Of a DNA stretch of 64,000 nt, positions 25,166-37,471 are shown piece by piece; the first letter of the stretch is position 1; the number at the start of each line of letters is the position of its first letter. The notes beneath the pieces are model-generated. The model was not told the DNA's origin. It did no database searches and saw nothing but the letters and a program-made list of their open reading frames with translations. The stretch is from positions 51,953,495-52,017,494 of the forward strand of contig CM034240.1 of NCBI GenBank assembly GCA_019916065.1, given 5' to 3'. Made by a program: the position numbers and the translations under genes. This stretch comes from Vitellaria paradoxa. Taxonomy: Eukaryota > Streptophyta > Magnoliopsida > Ericales > Sapotaceae.

Positions 25166-27627
25166 GATGGCATGGTATGTTGGGCTTTTTGGCCTTATAT
25201 TTATATATATATATATGTATGTATGTATGGCGGTGGTGGTGATTTCCAATGCATTTTAAAGTATGGAGTGTTGTTCAACCTTTTTTTTTTTTTTTGTAAT
25301 ATTGGTACTTTAATGAATGAATAATTGCTTAATTTTCTCTTAAATGCCTGTCCCCCTTTATTAAAAATGTGTATCTCTCTAGTACTGAACAATTAAGTAC
25401 TCTATATTTGTATATGTTTCCTCTTTTTTTTTTTTTTTTTTCCCTGAGTCTATATTTGTTGAGTATTACTTTACCCCATCATCTGCATCTACAATTAATT
25501 ATATTCCTGGACATGATCTCCCTCCCTCTCTCTCTCTCTCTCTCCATATACAGGTGGAGACACTGTCATGCAATTGGGCTGCATTTGGAAAGGTAATAGG
25601 CATGAAACCTCTTCAACTTTCGTTTTTTTTTTTTCTTTTCAATCAAAAAAAGTAGCTGGAATCCGAACAAATCTTATAATTCAGGAAATCTAAGTTGTAT
25701 GTGTACATATGTATATGAACAAAATTCATGGTAAATTAAGCTAAGTTCACTACTGCTCCTTTGTCCAAAACATTAATTAATTTTGGAACAATCACCCATA
25801 TTTCTAATGTGCTAAAATAAGCTCCAAAATGATAAATTAATGTATATATTACTTATACATGTAATGTATTAATATTATTTTTTTCACTGTTCTCGTAAAG
25901 GTTTTAATATGATTTGGTTAATAGCAAAGCGGTCTAAGATTGTTGTCTAATATACGGGAATATTTTGCAGTTTTCCTTTGAATTGAAAGAGAAATTTTCA
26001 TAAGCATGGCAAATTTTTTTTCTCACTATCAATCTTCGACGGTGCCGCCTCAATCCCAACACAAGTTAAGCAATAGTTTAGGACCTCATTCAATAGAAAA
26101 GTCCCAAATTTTTTCGGTAATTAAATGTTATTTATCAATTAATTTTGATTTTATTCTTAATCATATAAATAAATACTTACATCTAAACTAATTTGAATAC
26201 TTCTCTCAAACTTAGGGATATTAAAAAAAAAAAAAAAAACTAATAAAATGTACTCACCAATTATGAGTTACTCTCTTTTATTTTTAACTCTAAATACACA
26301 ACAAAAATATTTATTTCCCATAAATTTTAAACTAAATTAAAATAATATTTGTTCAATGAGTTTCAAACCATTTTTTTAAGAGAAAAAATTAAAAAATATA
26401 TATAAATTGAGTGTTTTTCAAATATTTTACCCATTTAGGCGCTTAGTAGAAGGGGAATTGCTTTGTTTTACTCTTAACAAGAACTGAAACAATAAATAAA
26501 TTCGTAAATATATCAATATAAAAGTAATTATTTTTCTCTCTTAATCAGTGAAAACGAATGATCAACTTCAATGGAGATATCAAGCACAAGAAAAGTCAAA
26601 TGTAATAAAGATAATTATGTTAATTAAAACAATCACATAAAAAAAACGCAATAAAAGGAAGAAAACTTAGTACCGCTGGAGGTAAAAACTCAAGTCTAAT
26701 AGACTACTTTAAAAAATAATTTACTAGAATCAATATCAGCTACAAAAGTTACTCCAATTATAAAATCAACCGTCGTCCTTACTTGAATTTACTCTTATTT
26801 TCTAAACCCTACGACTAGATAATTGCATTTACATATCCCCTTAGCTAGAACCTGCGAGTATTTAATCTTAATCAATAAAAAACCGGTTGATATTCTGGAA
26901 AGAATTCTCAATTTCTCAAAAGAATAATCCCACTAGAAAAAAAAAATTAAAATTCTTTAATCTGTCTATGATATGCACTGATGCTATATATGTTTTTTTT
27001 TTTTTTTTTTTTTTTTTCCTTTCATGGAAGCCTCTTCTTACGTAGATGAATCCAAAAGAAGAATCTTAATCCAAGTTGAAAACACTCTTAGGAATTCCAT
27101 TCCCATTTGGTGTAGGAAGGACCTTTTGTATAATTTAGGAAACCTAATTTCCTAGCAAATCTATCGCAAAAACACGGTAATCGTGTAGGAGTACTTCTTT
27201 CTTTAGGCGCTGTTAATGGTGCTAAGAATTTTACTGCATGAATGGTGTACTTCTCTAGGCGCAGTCATGCATTGGTGCTAAGAATTTTACCGCTCGAATG
27301 GCCTTATTAAGAATTTTACTGCATGAATAGTCTTACTTGATCCCCCTAGAAGAGGTAGCAATGAAATTGAGACGAAGACTGCAGGAGCGGTGGTAGAGAC
27401 ACCTTAAGAGACAATTTTTCTAGAATACTTGAGTTTACTAATTTTTAGTTCAAATCTCGAATAGATGAACCAACAAGCGAGAAAAATCGTTTCTTACTCT
27501 AATGCAAAGTCTCACAACACTAATATATAAACTTTATCAATTGATTACATATAAAATATAGATCTCTTGCAATACATGTTTACAAGAGAAAAAGTTTTGT
27601 ACCGTGTGCTTTTAATAAAATAATTCC

Positions 27628-27658
<31 letters not shown>

Positions 27659-30492
27659 CATCCTTTAATTGGAGAAGAAATGATTTGATTTCTACTTTTG
27701 CATTTTATATTTTTCGAGACTAAGATGAATTTTTCTATTACAGTGTTAGCTTTCATCTTTGACTAGTTAGGGTATAATTGTTGGAAAATTTACCATCTGT
27801 GTTCTTATGGAAACATACACGCACACACATATATATAACTAGTAAACGATTTTGACTGCAGAATGGACATTTGAATTTTGAATTTTGAACAAGTCAGGGT
27901 ACCAGAACCGGAAGGAATTCTTTACATATCTTTTAATAAAGTCAAAATGAAATATAAAAAAATTTAATAACAGTATATGCTGTATACATGCATATATATA
28001 TATATATATATATAAGGGTACCTGGATCCGTACTTTTCAATAAATTGGATAGAATACAACTTTTTTTTACAAATGCAAAAGTCAGAATCGAATCATAATT
28101 GAATCAGGAGATGCCTGTGTAGTCAGCAGTCAGGTCAGGACCACTGAATATTATTACAGTGGTTCACTGCATGCATATCCCAGCAATAGCAGCAGAAGCA
28201 TCCACAGAGCCACTGCTAAGAATGATTCATCAACCCTCACCCAAGTCTCAAACTAGCTACACCAACCCTTGAAAACGAATTACCAAAAATAAATAAATAA
28301 ATAAACAAAACTCATCAAACTCAGAAGCCGATCGAGGAACAAAAATTAATTTGCTGTGAACATTTTTGGTACAAATTAATGGTACTAGGTGGTAGTTACC
28401 TCTTTGACGCTCACTCACCGAGAGAGCTGGCTGTGAACTCAGTCACAAGAATAGCCTTAAAAAAACTTACCCCCCCCCCCCAAAAAAAAATAGCCTAAAA
28501 ATAACAACAGTAGAGAAAAGAAAGAGCAAGAAATTTCAGAAAATTGCATGTCGACTCTATAAAAAGTCAATGAATATATATATATATATATATAGACAGA
28601 GAGAGAGAGGGGAGGAAATGAGGTATAAACTCATTGAGGGAAATAAAGAACCTGTTAAGAAATATTGATACAAATGCTATTAGACCCTTGACCCAACAAG
28701 ACAGGGAATGCTCTTAGGCACTTGACCCAACAATACACATCCCAAATTATATCGTCATTTTTGTGTTTTTTCAAAATGGGGCAAAAGAAAGAAGATTTGA
28801 GAAAGAGGAATAAATTTTGAAACATACCCAACAATATGTTTCAATTTTTATTAAAACAAAAATGAATAGACCATCCATGGGGATGGATGTCATTTTTCAC
28901 TTCACCTCTTTCTTTGTCAATTTTTTTTAAGTTTTTGAACTTTAATTTTTTTTTTTTTTTTGGGGCATATATGTATAACTAATATGAAAAGCTACATTCA
29001 TTTATTAACAAATTTTCATTCATTTATTAACATTAGTAGTGTTGTTGACATAAACACAAAATGAATCTTATATTAATATTTTGTCGGCGCAAATTATAAT
29101 TGTTTGGGAGGTGGATTGTAACGCTCATGAATTAAAAATTTAACTCAAGATTAAAACGATAATTTTACAGTTTGAGTCTCAATCAATTCAAAATCTATTA
29201 AGAAATGTTTTTAAATTTGATATATCCAAAATGTAAATTTTGGCGAAAATAGGGCTCAAAAATAAGACATACGATTTGAATTCGGCTTATATTTGCAGTT
29301 TGAACTTGAATTCCTATTGTGTACTATTTCTTGTATCATCCCAGCACAATAATGAATGGTTTCGTAAAATCACTCGGCAGTTAATAAGTTTTTTATTTTC
29401 GTGTCCAATAAGTTTTACTAATTTAAGCCAAATTAATTTTTTTTTTTTTTTTTTTTTTTTTGTTGACAAGCCCAATATAATTCATTCATGAAAATAAAAA
29501 GACACTAACCCATTTAAATTTACTAATTTTGAACGAGTTAATGAGTTTGGATTGAAATTACTACTCCAATTATTAGGGAGGAGGAGGTCAATATTGCAGC
29601 AGCTCCAACCGTGGAGGATGTGAAGGTAGTAAATATAATGACGACCATCTATAGTTACTAGTGTCCTATTCTTAGACCAAAAAGATCACTACAAATCCTT
29701 TTCGACCAGTCCCGGCCAATCCACCCCAAACCACCCGTCAAGCTGTTGATTGTTGGGGACCTTACCTTGCTGTGTTATGTAACAAAGTCAGATATTTTGG
29801 GTATTTCTGGGTTTATATAACTCAAAAACCCAGACAGCTTTCAATTTATACACACACACACACATGCATATATATGGCAGCACTGAATTTGAGTGTTGGA
29901 GCTACTGGTCTTTTTCTTATTATTAAAAAAACAAATGTTAGGTACATATATTCATACATTATGCAGGCCTAGTATCATATCATATCAGCCGTAATACTAA
30001 ATCCAAATACGTACACCATTGTCAGACAAACCAAACATATATAAGAGTCATACTTCCATAGTGATTTTAGTGGTGCTTAGAAAACAAATCCATTAAAACA
30101 AAAATAGATGATGATGATGTTACATTAGAAATCCATCCCAAGAGAACCACACCATCCAGCAAATAATTCCCACCTACCTATCTTCACTATACACTGTAGG
30201 AGTAACAGCAAGTACACAAAACCAAACCAACCTCCCAAAAACTCTCACTGTTCACCAGCAAGTGCAGACAAGTAAAACGCAGACAATCTTGCCTGCAATC
30301 GATGACAATGGGAAGACTGACATATGAAATGCCAAACATATATATTAATTAATGTGGGAATCATTTGCTTCACAAGAAAGTTAATAGAAGGAAATCAGAT
30401 GGGGAAAAAAAAGTAATAACTAAGGGAATGACAGCTAAACTCAGAAATTAAAACAACAAACTGCAACCCCAACCAAATGTACAGAAATTCCC
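25166..30492. other. AT-rich intergenic region between MYB and SurE-like genes
   Basis: The MYB 3' UTR (to about 25350) is followed by non-coding AT-rich DNA. It contains CT and GA repeats (about 25526-25543 and 27632-27655), a short direct-repeat cluster (27200-27332), AT microsatellites (27994-28014 and 28575-28594), a C10/A9 junction (about 28470-28490) and, at the right end, the probable 3' UTR of the minus-strand SurE-like gene. No supported gene is seen. Confidence 0.6.
27200..27332 (+). repeat. degenerate short direct repeats
   Basis: AAGAATTTTACTGCATGAATGG recurs with small changes, starting near 27224, 27280 and 27309. Two of the copies are preceded by TAGGCGC. Function is unknown. 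Confidence 0.7.
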
Positions 30493-33400
30493 TTATGATT
30501 GTTCCACACGAAGTCCAAATGAAATCCACTCTGAAGCAGCCGTTTGAGTGTCCAATTCTATAAGTGGTGAAATAGAAAGTGGAGTTATTGCAACCTGTTC
30601 CAAAGTAAGCACAAGTATCAGAGCATTGCAGCCTAAATGTTTATGGGGATTTAGAAACCAACCGAATATGGAATTTTTTACTGAGAAAATAAAATATGTA
30701 TCCCATTTCCAAAATATATTTTGAACAAGTGTCCTGTAAAGGAATTAAACATATTTAAGATGCTATTGCATTTCTGATTATTTATTTTCATAATTAGAGG
30801 GTTCCTCTTTACTCAGATAACGCAAGAGTCATTATTCAAATGTTGCAGTATGCTCAGGGATTAAAATTTAGTTTTAGTAGGGTGTTTCAGTTGGCAAAAC
30901 TAAAAGAAACGTTTAGGAAGTTTTTCAAAAATATTTCAAGAGCGGCACAAAAAAATTAAAAAATCTCAAAATGTTTAGGAGTATGTATTAAAAATCCATC
31001 CCACTATACAAAAGCTTAATAACAAAACAATTGTTCATACATTATGCTGTATTTTTTGTGCATTTGATTGTATTTTGATGAAAATATTAGAATTATTATT
31101 CCTCTAGTATTTCATTTCATTTGCTCTAGAAACGAAAACTTTTTAGACAGTTCTGTAGGGAAAATATTTATATATATAGATATAGATATTTTGATACTTT
31201 TAAGTATGCTAGGCAGATAGAGTCATAGTGAAAATAAATAGCTCCGTTAGTTCTACATATTAGTCATACATAAATTCCTTTAGCTCTACATATCGATACT
31301 ACATGAATCATCATAATAAGGCTACGTTTAGTACGAAAGAATGGTCTGGAATGGAATGCTAATTCCCCACGTCTTATTCTCATTCCCTTGTTTGGTATGC
31401 TATTAAGAAGTAGAAATGCCATAAAATGTGCATTCCCCACATATTTTCATTCACTCATGGAATAAGAGAGAGTAAGAACAAAAATGAGGAGAGAGAAAAT
31501 ATGAAATTATATTGTGGCTGCCAACAACAGAGAGGACTCAAGATTTCTAATCGGTAAAAGAAAAAGTCACCTAGATCAATTGAGCCAGAAAAAAAGATGA
31601 TTTTTTTGTAATAAAAATAGCTTTTAGGAATAATTATGGTAATGTAATAAAGTTTGTGTGGATAATTTTGAAAAAACTAAAAATTAGTTTAACATGAGAG
31701 GTGGATTGTCTCTGTCCATGTTCATCAAGCGAGGGGGGCTCATGGGTGGGCAAAATACTAGAGTTTTTTGTCTATCTAGAAAACAAAAAAAAACCAAGTG
31801 CAACTGTGCAACTTCCAAATAAGTGAGGACAATTGCACCTACTAGGCCCAACATGCGTCCACCCCTAGCAGGCCTAGCCACAAACTACCACTATCCACTC
31901 CATCACCTCCACCCCCCCCCCCAAATTACCACCACCACTCATTACCGCCACCGTCTCCATCTCCACCCGCACCCCCCAACCAATACCTGCATTATTTATT
32001 ATTTTTTTATTTCATTTTAATTTATTAATTTAAATTAGCGTTAAAATGGAAATATTTCATTATAGCATTATCTAACTTGGCAACCAAACAAAAGAATAAA
32101 AATAGTCATTCCATTCTAATATTATTTAATTTGACAACAAAACAAAGCTATGGGAATAGTCATTCCATTCCACTGCAATCTTCATTCTCAATCCATTCCC
32201 ACATACCAAACATAACTTAAATACAAACCATCATTCCCAATTATAACAAGGTGTAATGACAAAATGGTGCCCTAGCCTTGCATATCCTCCAACACTCGCT
32301 CTCTTGCATACACACACGGAAAGGATCTAAGTCATAAATTCCAATTATAGATGCTAGGAAGGTCTGTCCTTCTAAACGATATGCAAAACACAACCAGGTC
32401 ACTCAATTCCCTACCGGGTTCAATAAGGACTACAAAATGGATCAAAACCACTTTAGCTGTACATGGTTAAAAAATGCAAAAAAATATGTGCGTGTGTGTG
32501 TGTGTGAATGTGTATTATAACATTGAAAAATAAAAAAGGAAGAAAACAGTGCAATACTTACAAATCCATTTTCAAGCGCTCTGAAATCAAGATCTTCATC
32601 CACATCTTCCTGGCCCTTGTCCAGAAACTGCAATTATTGACATCTAAATTATTCATCCCTCATTAACACCTAAACAATTTGTAGGAAAACAAATAGACCA
32701 GAAAACAACGGCAAGAAAATCACGACAGACACGGAGAAGATTTTACCCATAGGAGCAGAACTCAGTAGAAGTATGTTTCTCCCACCCTAAAAGTACTTTT
32801 GGATGCATTTGGAATATTACTGTGTATTGAAATTCTATGTAGACCAGAAATGTGTAAATCTAACTTCAAATATAGTTAACTTAATTGCCTCAAACAAGAA
32901 GCAAATACCAGAGAGAGGCCATTTGCAAATTGGAGTTTCCCAACAAACTCAAAACGAAATAAATTTTCTCGTAAGCATGTGCATTAAGCCACCAAATGTC
33001 AATTTTAAATGATTCCTACTTTGCATCCAAGCGCACACAAATTAAAAACTTTTATTACCTCTAATCGGAAGTACTTCACTGTTCGGTTGGCATCAGATTT
33101 TCCAGCAACTCCTACTGATTCAACAATCTCCAAATTCTTTCTCTGTGTGACCAGACGACGAGCTGCACCCTAACAGAAATGAAAAGGTAGAAATTTAAGG
33201 ACACTAAAAGGTCAGCATGATCTTCATGGTAAAAGGACAATTTAATAAATATTTAAGCTACTCACTGCAGCAGAAGCATCTCGACTTAGCTGAGCAAGCT
33301 GCATGCCAAGGCTTTGCTGATTAGACATGAAACGTCCAGCAGACCTGCTGGCTGAGATGGCTTGCCAGTTTGGCGCAGATCTCCATAGACTTTGCTTGGT

Positions 33401-36400
33401 TAATTTAAAGCCCTGTCCCCAAAAAAATATATATATATGAAACAAACATATTAATGCAGGGGCCTTAATGAATAAAGCCAAGGATAAATCCATGTCTTGA
33501 AGGGATAACCGAATAAGTGGATATCAGAAGCACGACCAGTAAAATAATACGTATAGCACAATCAAAATGTTACGTTCTCTGTGCAAAAGAAAGATTCCAT
33601 TTTTGCCATTGATCTAAAGCCATGCATAAGTGATGTATTAGGGCAGCAACCATTTAGGTGGTGCTTGCTTAGAGAAGGGTAGCTTTGCTACAAACATTGA
33701 AGCAGGAAACCTACACTGAAATGCTCTACAATTGGATTTTCTTTCATTATAGAACGGTGACCAGAGAAACATTTGCAATTATATTAAATTATTTCCCTCT
33801 AGGAAGAAAACAGTAAGTGGGAATCATTGAAGTTGCCAGACTTGGCCAAAAAAGGGCAAAGAAAAAGCCATGTACTGGCTACAAGAGACCAATGTACGAT
33901 TTATTTTTTTGCCTGTTGAATTTATGTAGGTAATTTCTTTACACCCCAACTAAAGATTATAACTCTTCAGGATTCTTTTTTCATTGGTTTGACAATAAGC
34001 TCTTTACAGAATGATACAAGGGAGTATTGCTATAGTTACATCAAGCAGAAGGTGCATTGTTGGGGGGGGGGGTTGTCAACATTCAACAACCGCCCCCACC
34101 CCAAAAAACAAAAAAAAAAAGATAAATAAATAAATAAATAAGAAAAATAAATAATAAAAGGGCATACCACAAGTATTTATATTTTTAGGGTGAAACTGCT
34201 TAGAATTAATACAGATATACCATGTATCAGCACAGTTGTTTTTTTTCCCCCTTTCTATTTCCTTTTTTTTTTGGGGGGGGGGGGGGGGGGATGGGGATTA
34301 ATAACATTGTCATGTTATAAAAGAACATACTGCAGAGACAATTACATATACACTTCTCAGAGAAGAGTCATATTCTCATTCAATGGTTCTGTCAAGAAAA
34401 ATCCCCATTAAACCAAACCAAACCAAGCCTTTTCCCACTAGGTGGGGTCGGCTACATGGATTAGTCGACGCCAATTTGATCTGTTTAGGGGCATGTCTTC
34501 CGATAAATCTAGGTAGGTTAGGTCATGTTTAATGGTTTCTTTCCAGCTTCTCTTGGGTCTTCCTCTACCTCTCCTACTCCTAACAATCTCCATACTTTCA
34601 CACCTTCAAAAAATCCCCATTAGAATCTAAAAAAAAAAAAATAAGAACTACTGTAAAAATTACGAAGGTCCAAGTAGTGAAAACATAGCATTAAAAAAAT
34701 CATGACATATAGATGATGAACGCCAGGTACAAACTTATGCAACCCTCTTTACTTAGCTAGAATAGGAAGCCAAGAGGTCAGAATACATGATAATTGCATA
34801 AATTCTGGTACTAACGAAAGGCCATGCAAAAAACATGGCTCATAGTCATCTTCAGCATTGCAGTTGGCTGGTTGTAAAATTTAAGTTATGGGTTTTTTGC
34901 TCAAAAACACCCGTCCACAGTCCCAGTCAGTTAAAAACAGAGAGTGGAGGCAAGCACTCAAAATCAATGAAAAAATTACCCATCCCGGTGGTAAGGGTCA
35001 TGTGGAAAACAATGCTCATACTCATCTTCAGCATGCAGCCAGCTGGTTGTAAAAATATGAATGTTTTGGGTGAAAGAAAAAACTGTCTACAGAGCCCAGC
35101 TTTATACACCAGGGGAAGAAAAAATAAAGCAGTTAAACGGAAGTGAATTATAATACAAACCCTAGGTGATCTAAATCCAAAAACAGTCTAATTTCAAACC
35201 AAAATAACAATTTTTATTAAAAAATAAAAAACCATTTGTTGATTTGTTTTAAAATCACAAGTTAAAAGGACAGGAAAAAAAAGGTAAAACAAGAAATATT
35301 CTATGTAATTCCTAGTCTGTCATATTTACAAAAGCAATTCATAAGCATTCTCCACATATAACATGATGCATAATAGTTTAAATTATAGGTAAACTATTGC
35401 AAAAGCAGTTGAGCATCCTCCACAAATAACATGTTACATATTAGTTTAAATTATAGTTAAGCTTATTGCTAAATAATTTTTAAACAAAAAATCTTTGTCA
35501 GGTGCAGAGGGGAAACAGATCCAGTGAATTACAAATGTAAAATGGCTGCAACCATTTAAAAAAAAAAAATCATTCTTAATGATATATAATCAGTGAAGGG
35601 CATGGTCTGTGAAGTTTGACAAACATTTCATCATTATGTTACCTGATTTTCGATAGAAGGGACGACTCAAAAAAATAAAAAATAAAAATCTTGAAGAGGC
35701 AAACCTTGTTTGTCAAAGGAGATGTGGGAACTACTATATTGAGCAAGCAACTTTTGGGGAAAATACCCTTCTCTATATCTCTTATGGCTGCATTTATTAA
35801 AGGTAAACAGACAGCCACAGCATCCTTGAAATCGCTATCATGACTTTCATCCTTCTTCCTGAAATAGTTCATAATAATATGTTACACATATCATCGGTGA
35901 TGAGAAAACAGAAAAAATTACCACGACTAAAGGACAAAAAGCCCACCAGTCCAGTGAAATTGACATAGATGGTACACCAGTCATCAATGACTCTCTAGCT
36001 CCAGCCACAACACCTGAGTAAAAACTGGAGAATTTTCCAAACAAAATACATAATTGATAATTCTTCAAATCATATAAAAAGGATGCATACAAAATCAAAT
36101 TAATTCAGCAAACTGTTGCAGACAGGGGTGGGAAACTCCAAGGCATAAAAGTAAATTTTGGGAGGCAAGCGCACGAGCATCAACACAACATCAAAGATCC
36201 AGTTATACAAACATCAAAAACTGCCTGCAAACTACTTACGTCTGATGGCCACAAATTGAACCCCTGTTGATTCCACTTATTACCTAAACATCAAATCAAA
36301 ATTTAAATCATCCGAAGGAGACCAAAAAACAAAGGTATCAAGAGTCCCATTTATGGAACATACCAGCAGAGGCTTTGACCACGAAAACAGTGCCCCAGAT

Positions 36401-37272
36401 AATGCTAATGATACACAATCCACCGGAGTACCTGAACGAAATATTCAACAGCAGACCCTAACACATTAACATCAACATTAAGTGCAAAACTTGTAACAAA
36501 TTTGCAGAAAAGTATAGCATCAGGCTACAGCCAATTATTAAATCGGCACAATTTAATAATACCTAAAAAAAAAAAAGTTGCAGCAACACAATTTTTTGAA
36601 CAGAACTAATATGAAATGCCCAGAAATGTAGGCATACCTGAAACTTCATAAGCTGTCGCCCCATTGATCTCAGCTGAAGTCACTGCAACCGTTTCCCTAA
36701 ATGTGAAAGAATGACCTAACACTGATTTGTCCCTGGAGCCAAGCCACCAAAGTATTTAAAAAATAAATAAATAAACTGTAATTTCATAACTTAAGGAAGG
36801 AAATGTAGCCGGAGATAAAATCAAGGGAATCAAGCAACGGATAAAAAACCAAAAACCAATTACCAATAATAGATTCAAAAGCAACACTACATATAAAGAT
36901 ATGTAATAACAGAATCACATTTACATGTTTACAACAGCAAACGAGAGAATCAAATTTAAAGATGACCCACGATTGCGGAGCGCAGACGTGGACATTGTAG
37001 AGGCCTTCGCTGACTAACGCTTCAACCAGGTAAGTAAGCCCGGGAGAGTCAATTCCGTTGGCATTGGTGACCAAAACAGCAGGCCTCGAATCAACTTTAT
37101 CCGAATTGCCCTCAACGCCATCGGAAGGCGAATGAGAGGAAGAGGGCTCGGCCGATTCATCGGCGTTCTTCGATTTCTCATCCTCGCCGCCCTTCCTGCT
37201 GATAAGCACTTCCTGGAGATTCGAGACCAGCGCTGGGGGCAAGAAGTTGTTCTTCACGGCGGAAGTTGTCAT
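30493..37272 (-). CDS. SurE-like 5'-nucleotidase/phosphatase family protein
   Basis: Ten exons on the minus strand: 36971-37272, 36638-36732, 36364-36431, 36240-36283, 35947-36024, 35705-35858, 33266-33412, 33059-33169, 32562-32627, 30493-30594; 388 aa. All junctions are GT-AG and in phase. The start MTTSAVKNNFLPPALV precedes a Ser/Glu-rich segment, then the SurE fold: VLVTNANGIDSPGL, VHVCAPQSDKSV, YEVSGTPVDC, SGINRGS, YSGVVAGARESL. The C-terminal part (FMSNQQSLGMQLAQLSRDASAAGAARR) is specific to the plant branch of the family. SurE proteins are metal-dependent nucleotidases/phosphatases using an NDDG motif; here it reads NANG, so both metal-binding Asp are replaced, while the Ser of APQS and the Asn of SGIN are kept. 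Activity may be lost or changed. Introns 6 (2.3 kb) and 9 (2 kb) are large and hold repeats. Confidence 0.92.
31320..32217. mobile_element. Harbinger-like non-autonomous DNA transposon in SurE intron 9
   Basis: 898-bp element flanked by TAA (31317-31319 and 32218-32220). The left end is GGCTACGTTTAGTACG; the right end, reverse-complemented, is AGTTATGTTTGGTATG. Both continue into GGAATGGAATG-rich subterminal sequence in opposite orientations. No transposase frame is seen. It lies within the last intron of the SurE-like gene. Confidence 0.65.
34405..34615. repeat. probable retroposon (SINE/LINE-derived) fragment
   Basis: Contains AAGCCTTTTCCCACTAGGTG, then GGGTCGGCTACATGGATTAG, a string I recall as common in dispersed plant repeats, followed by a pyrimidine-rich tail. 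It lies inside intron 6 of the SurE-like gene. The exact family is not resolved. Confidence 0.4.
34839..35065. repeat. diverged segment duplication in SurE intron 6
   Basis: CTCATAGTCATCTTCAGCAT near 34839 recurs as CTCATACTCATCTTCAGCAT about 176 bp later. Each copy is followed by a GGCTGGTTGTAAAA-like or AGCTGGTTGTAAAA-like string. The two copies differ by substitutions and small indels. Confidence 0.6.
35334..35470. repeat. about 70-bp tandem duplication in SurE intron 6
   Basis: Two units share ATAACATG...AGTTTAAATTATAG and CCTCCACA/TCTCCACA strings and start near 35334 and 35405. This is intronic sequence. Confidence 0.7.
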
Positions 37273-37426
37273 CTCCGCAGATAGAAATACGGTGGGCTTG
37301 GATTGTTGAAGAATCAAAAACCCTAGATACAGAGTGCAAGGGAAAAAAAATAGTTCACGAAAAAGGAGGGCAATAACGCTCTCAATGAACAAGTGCTGAT
37401 AGCTTTATTTGAGAGTGAAACAGTTA

Positions 37427-37427
37427 C

Positions 37428-37471
<44 letters not shown>
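37427..37471. repeat. compound (GT)n(GA)n microsatellite upstream of SurE-like start
   Basis: A GT run followed directly by a GA run. On the gene's own strand this is a CT run followed by a CA run about 155-200 bp upstream of the ATG, probably in the 5' UTR or promoter. Confidence 0.9.

Noticed and set aside
34190..34411. 73-codon frame with a poly-Gly run
   Set aside because: Created by a G tract in an intron of the SurE-like gene on the other strand.
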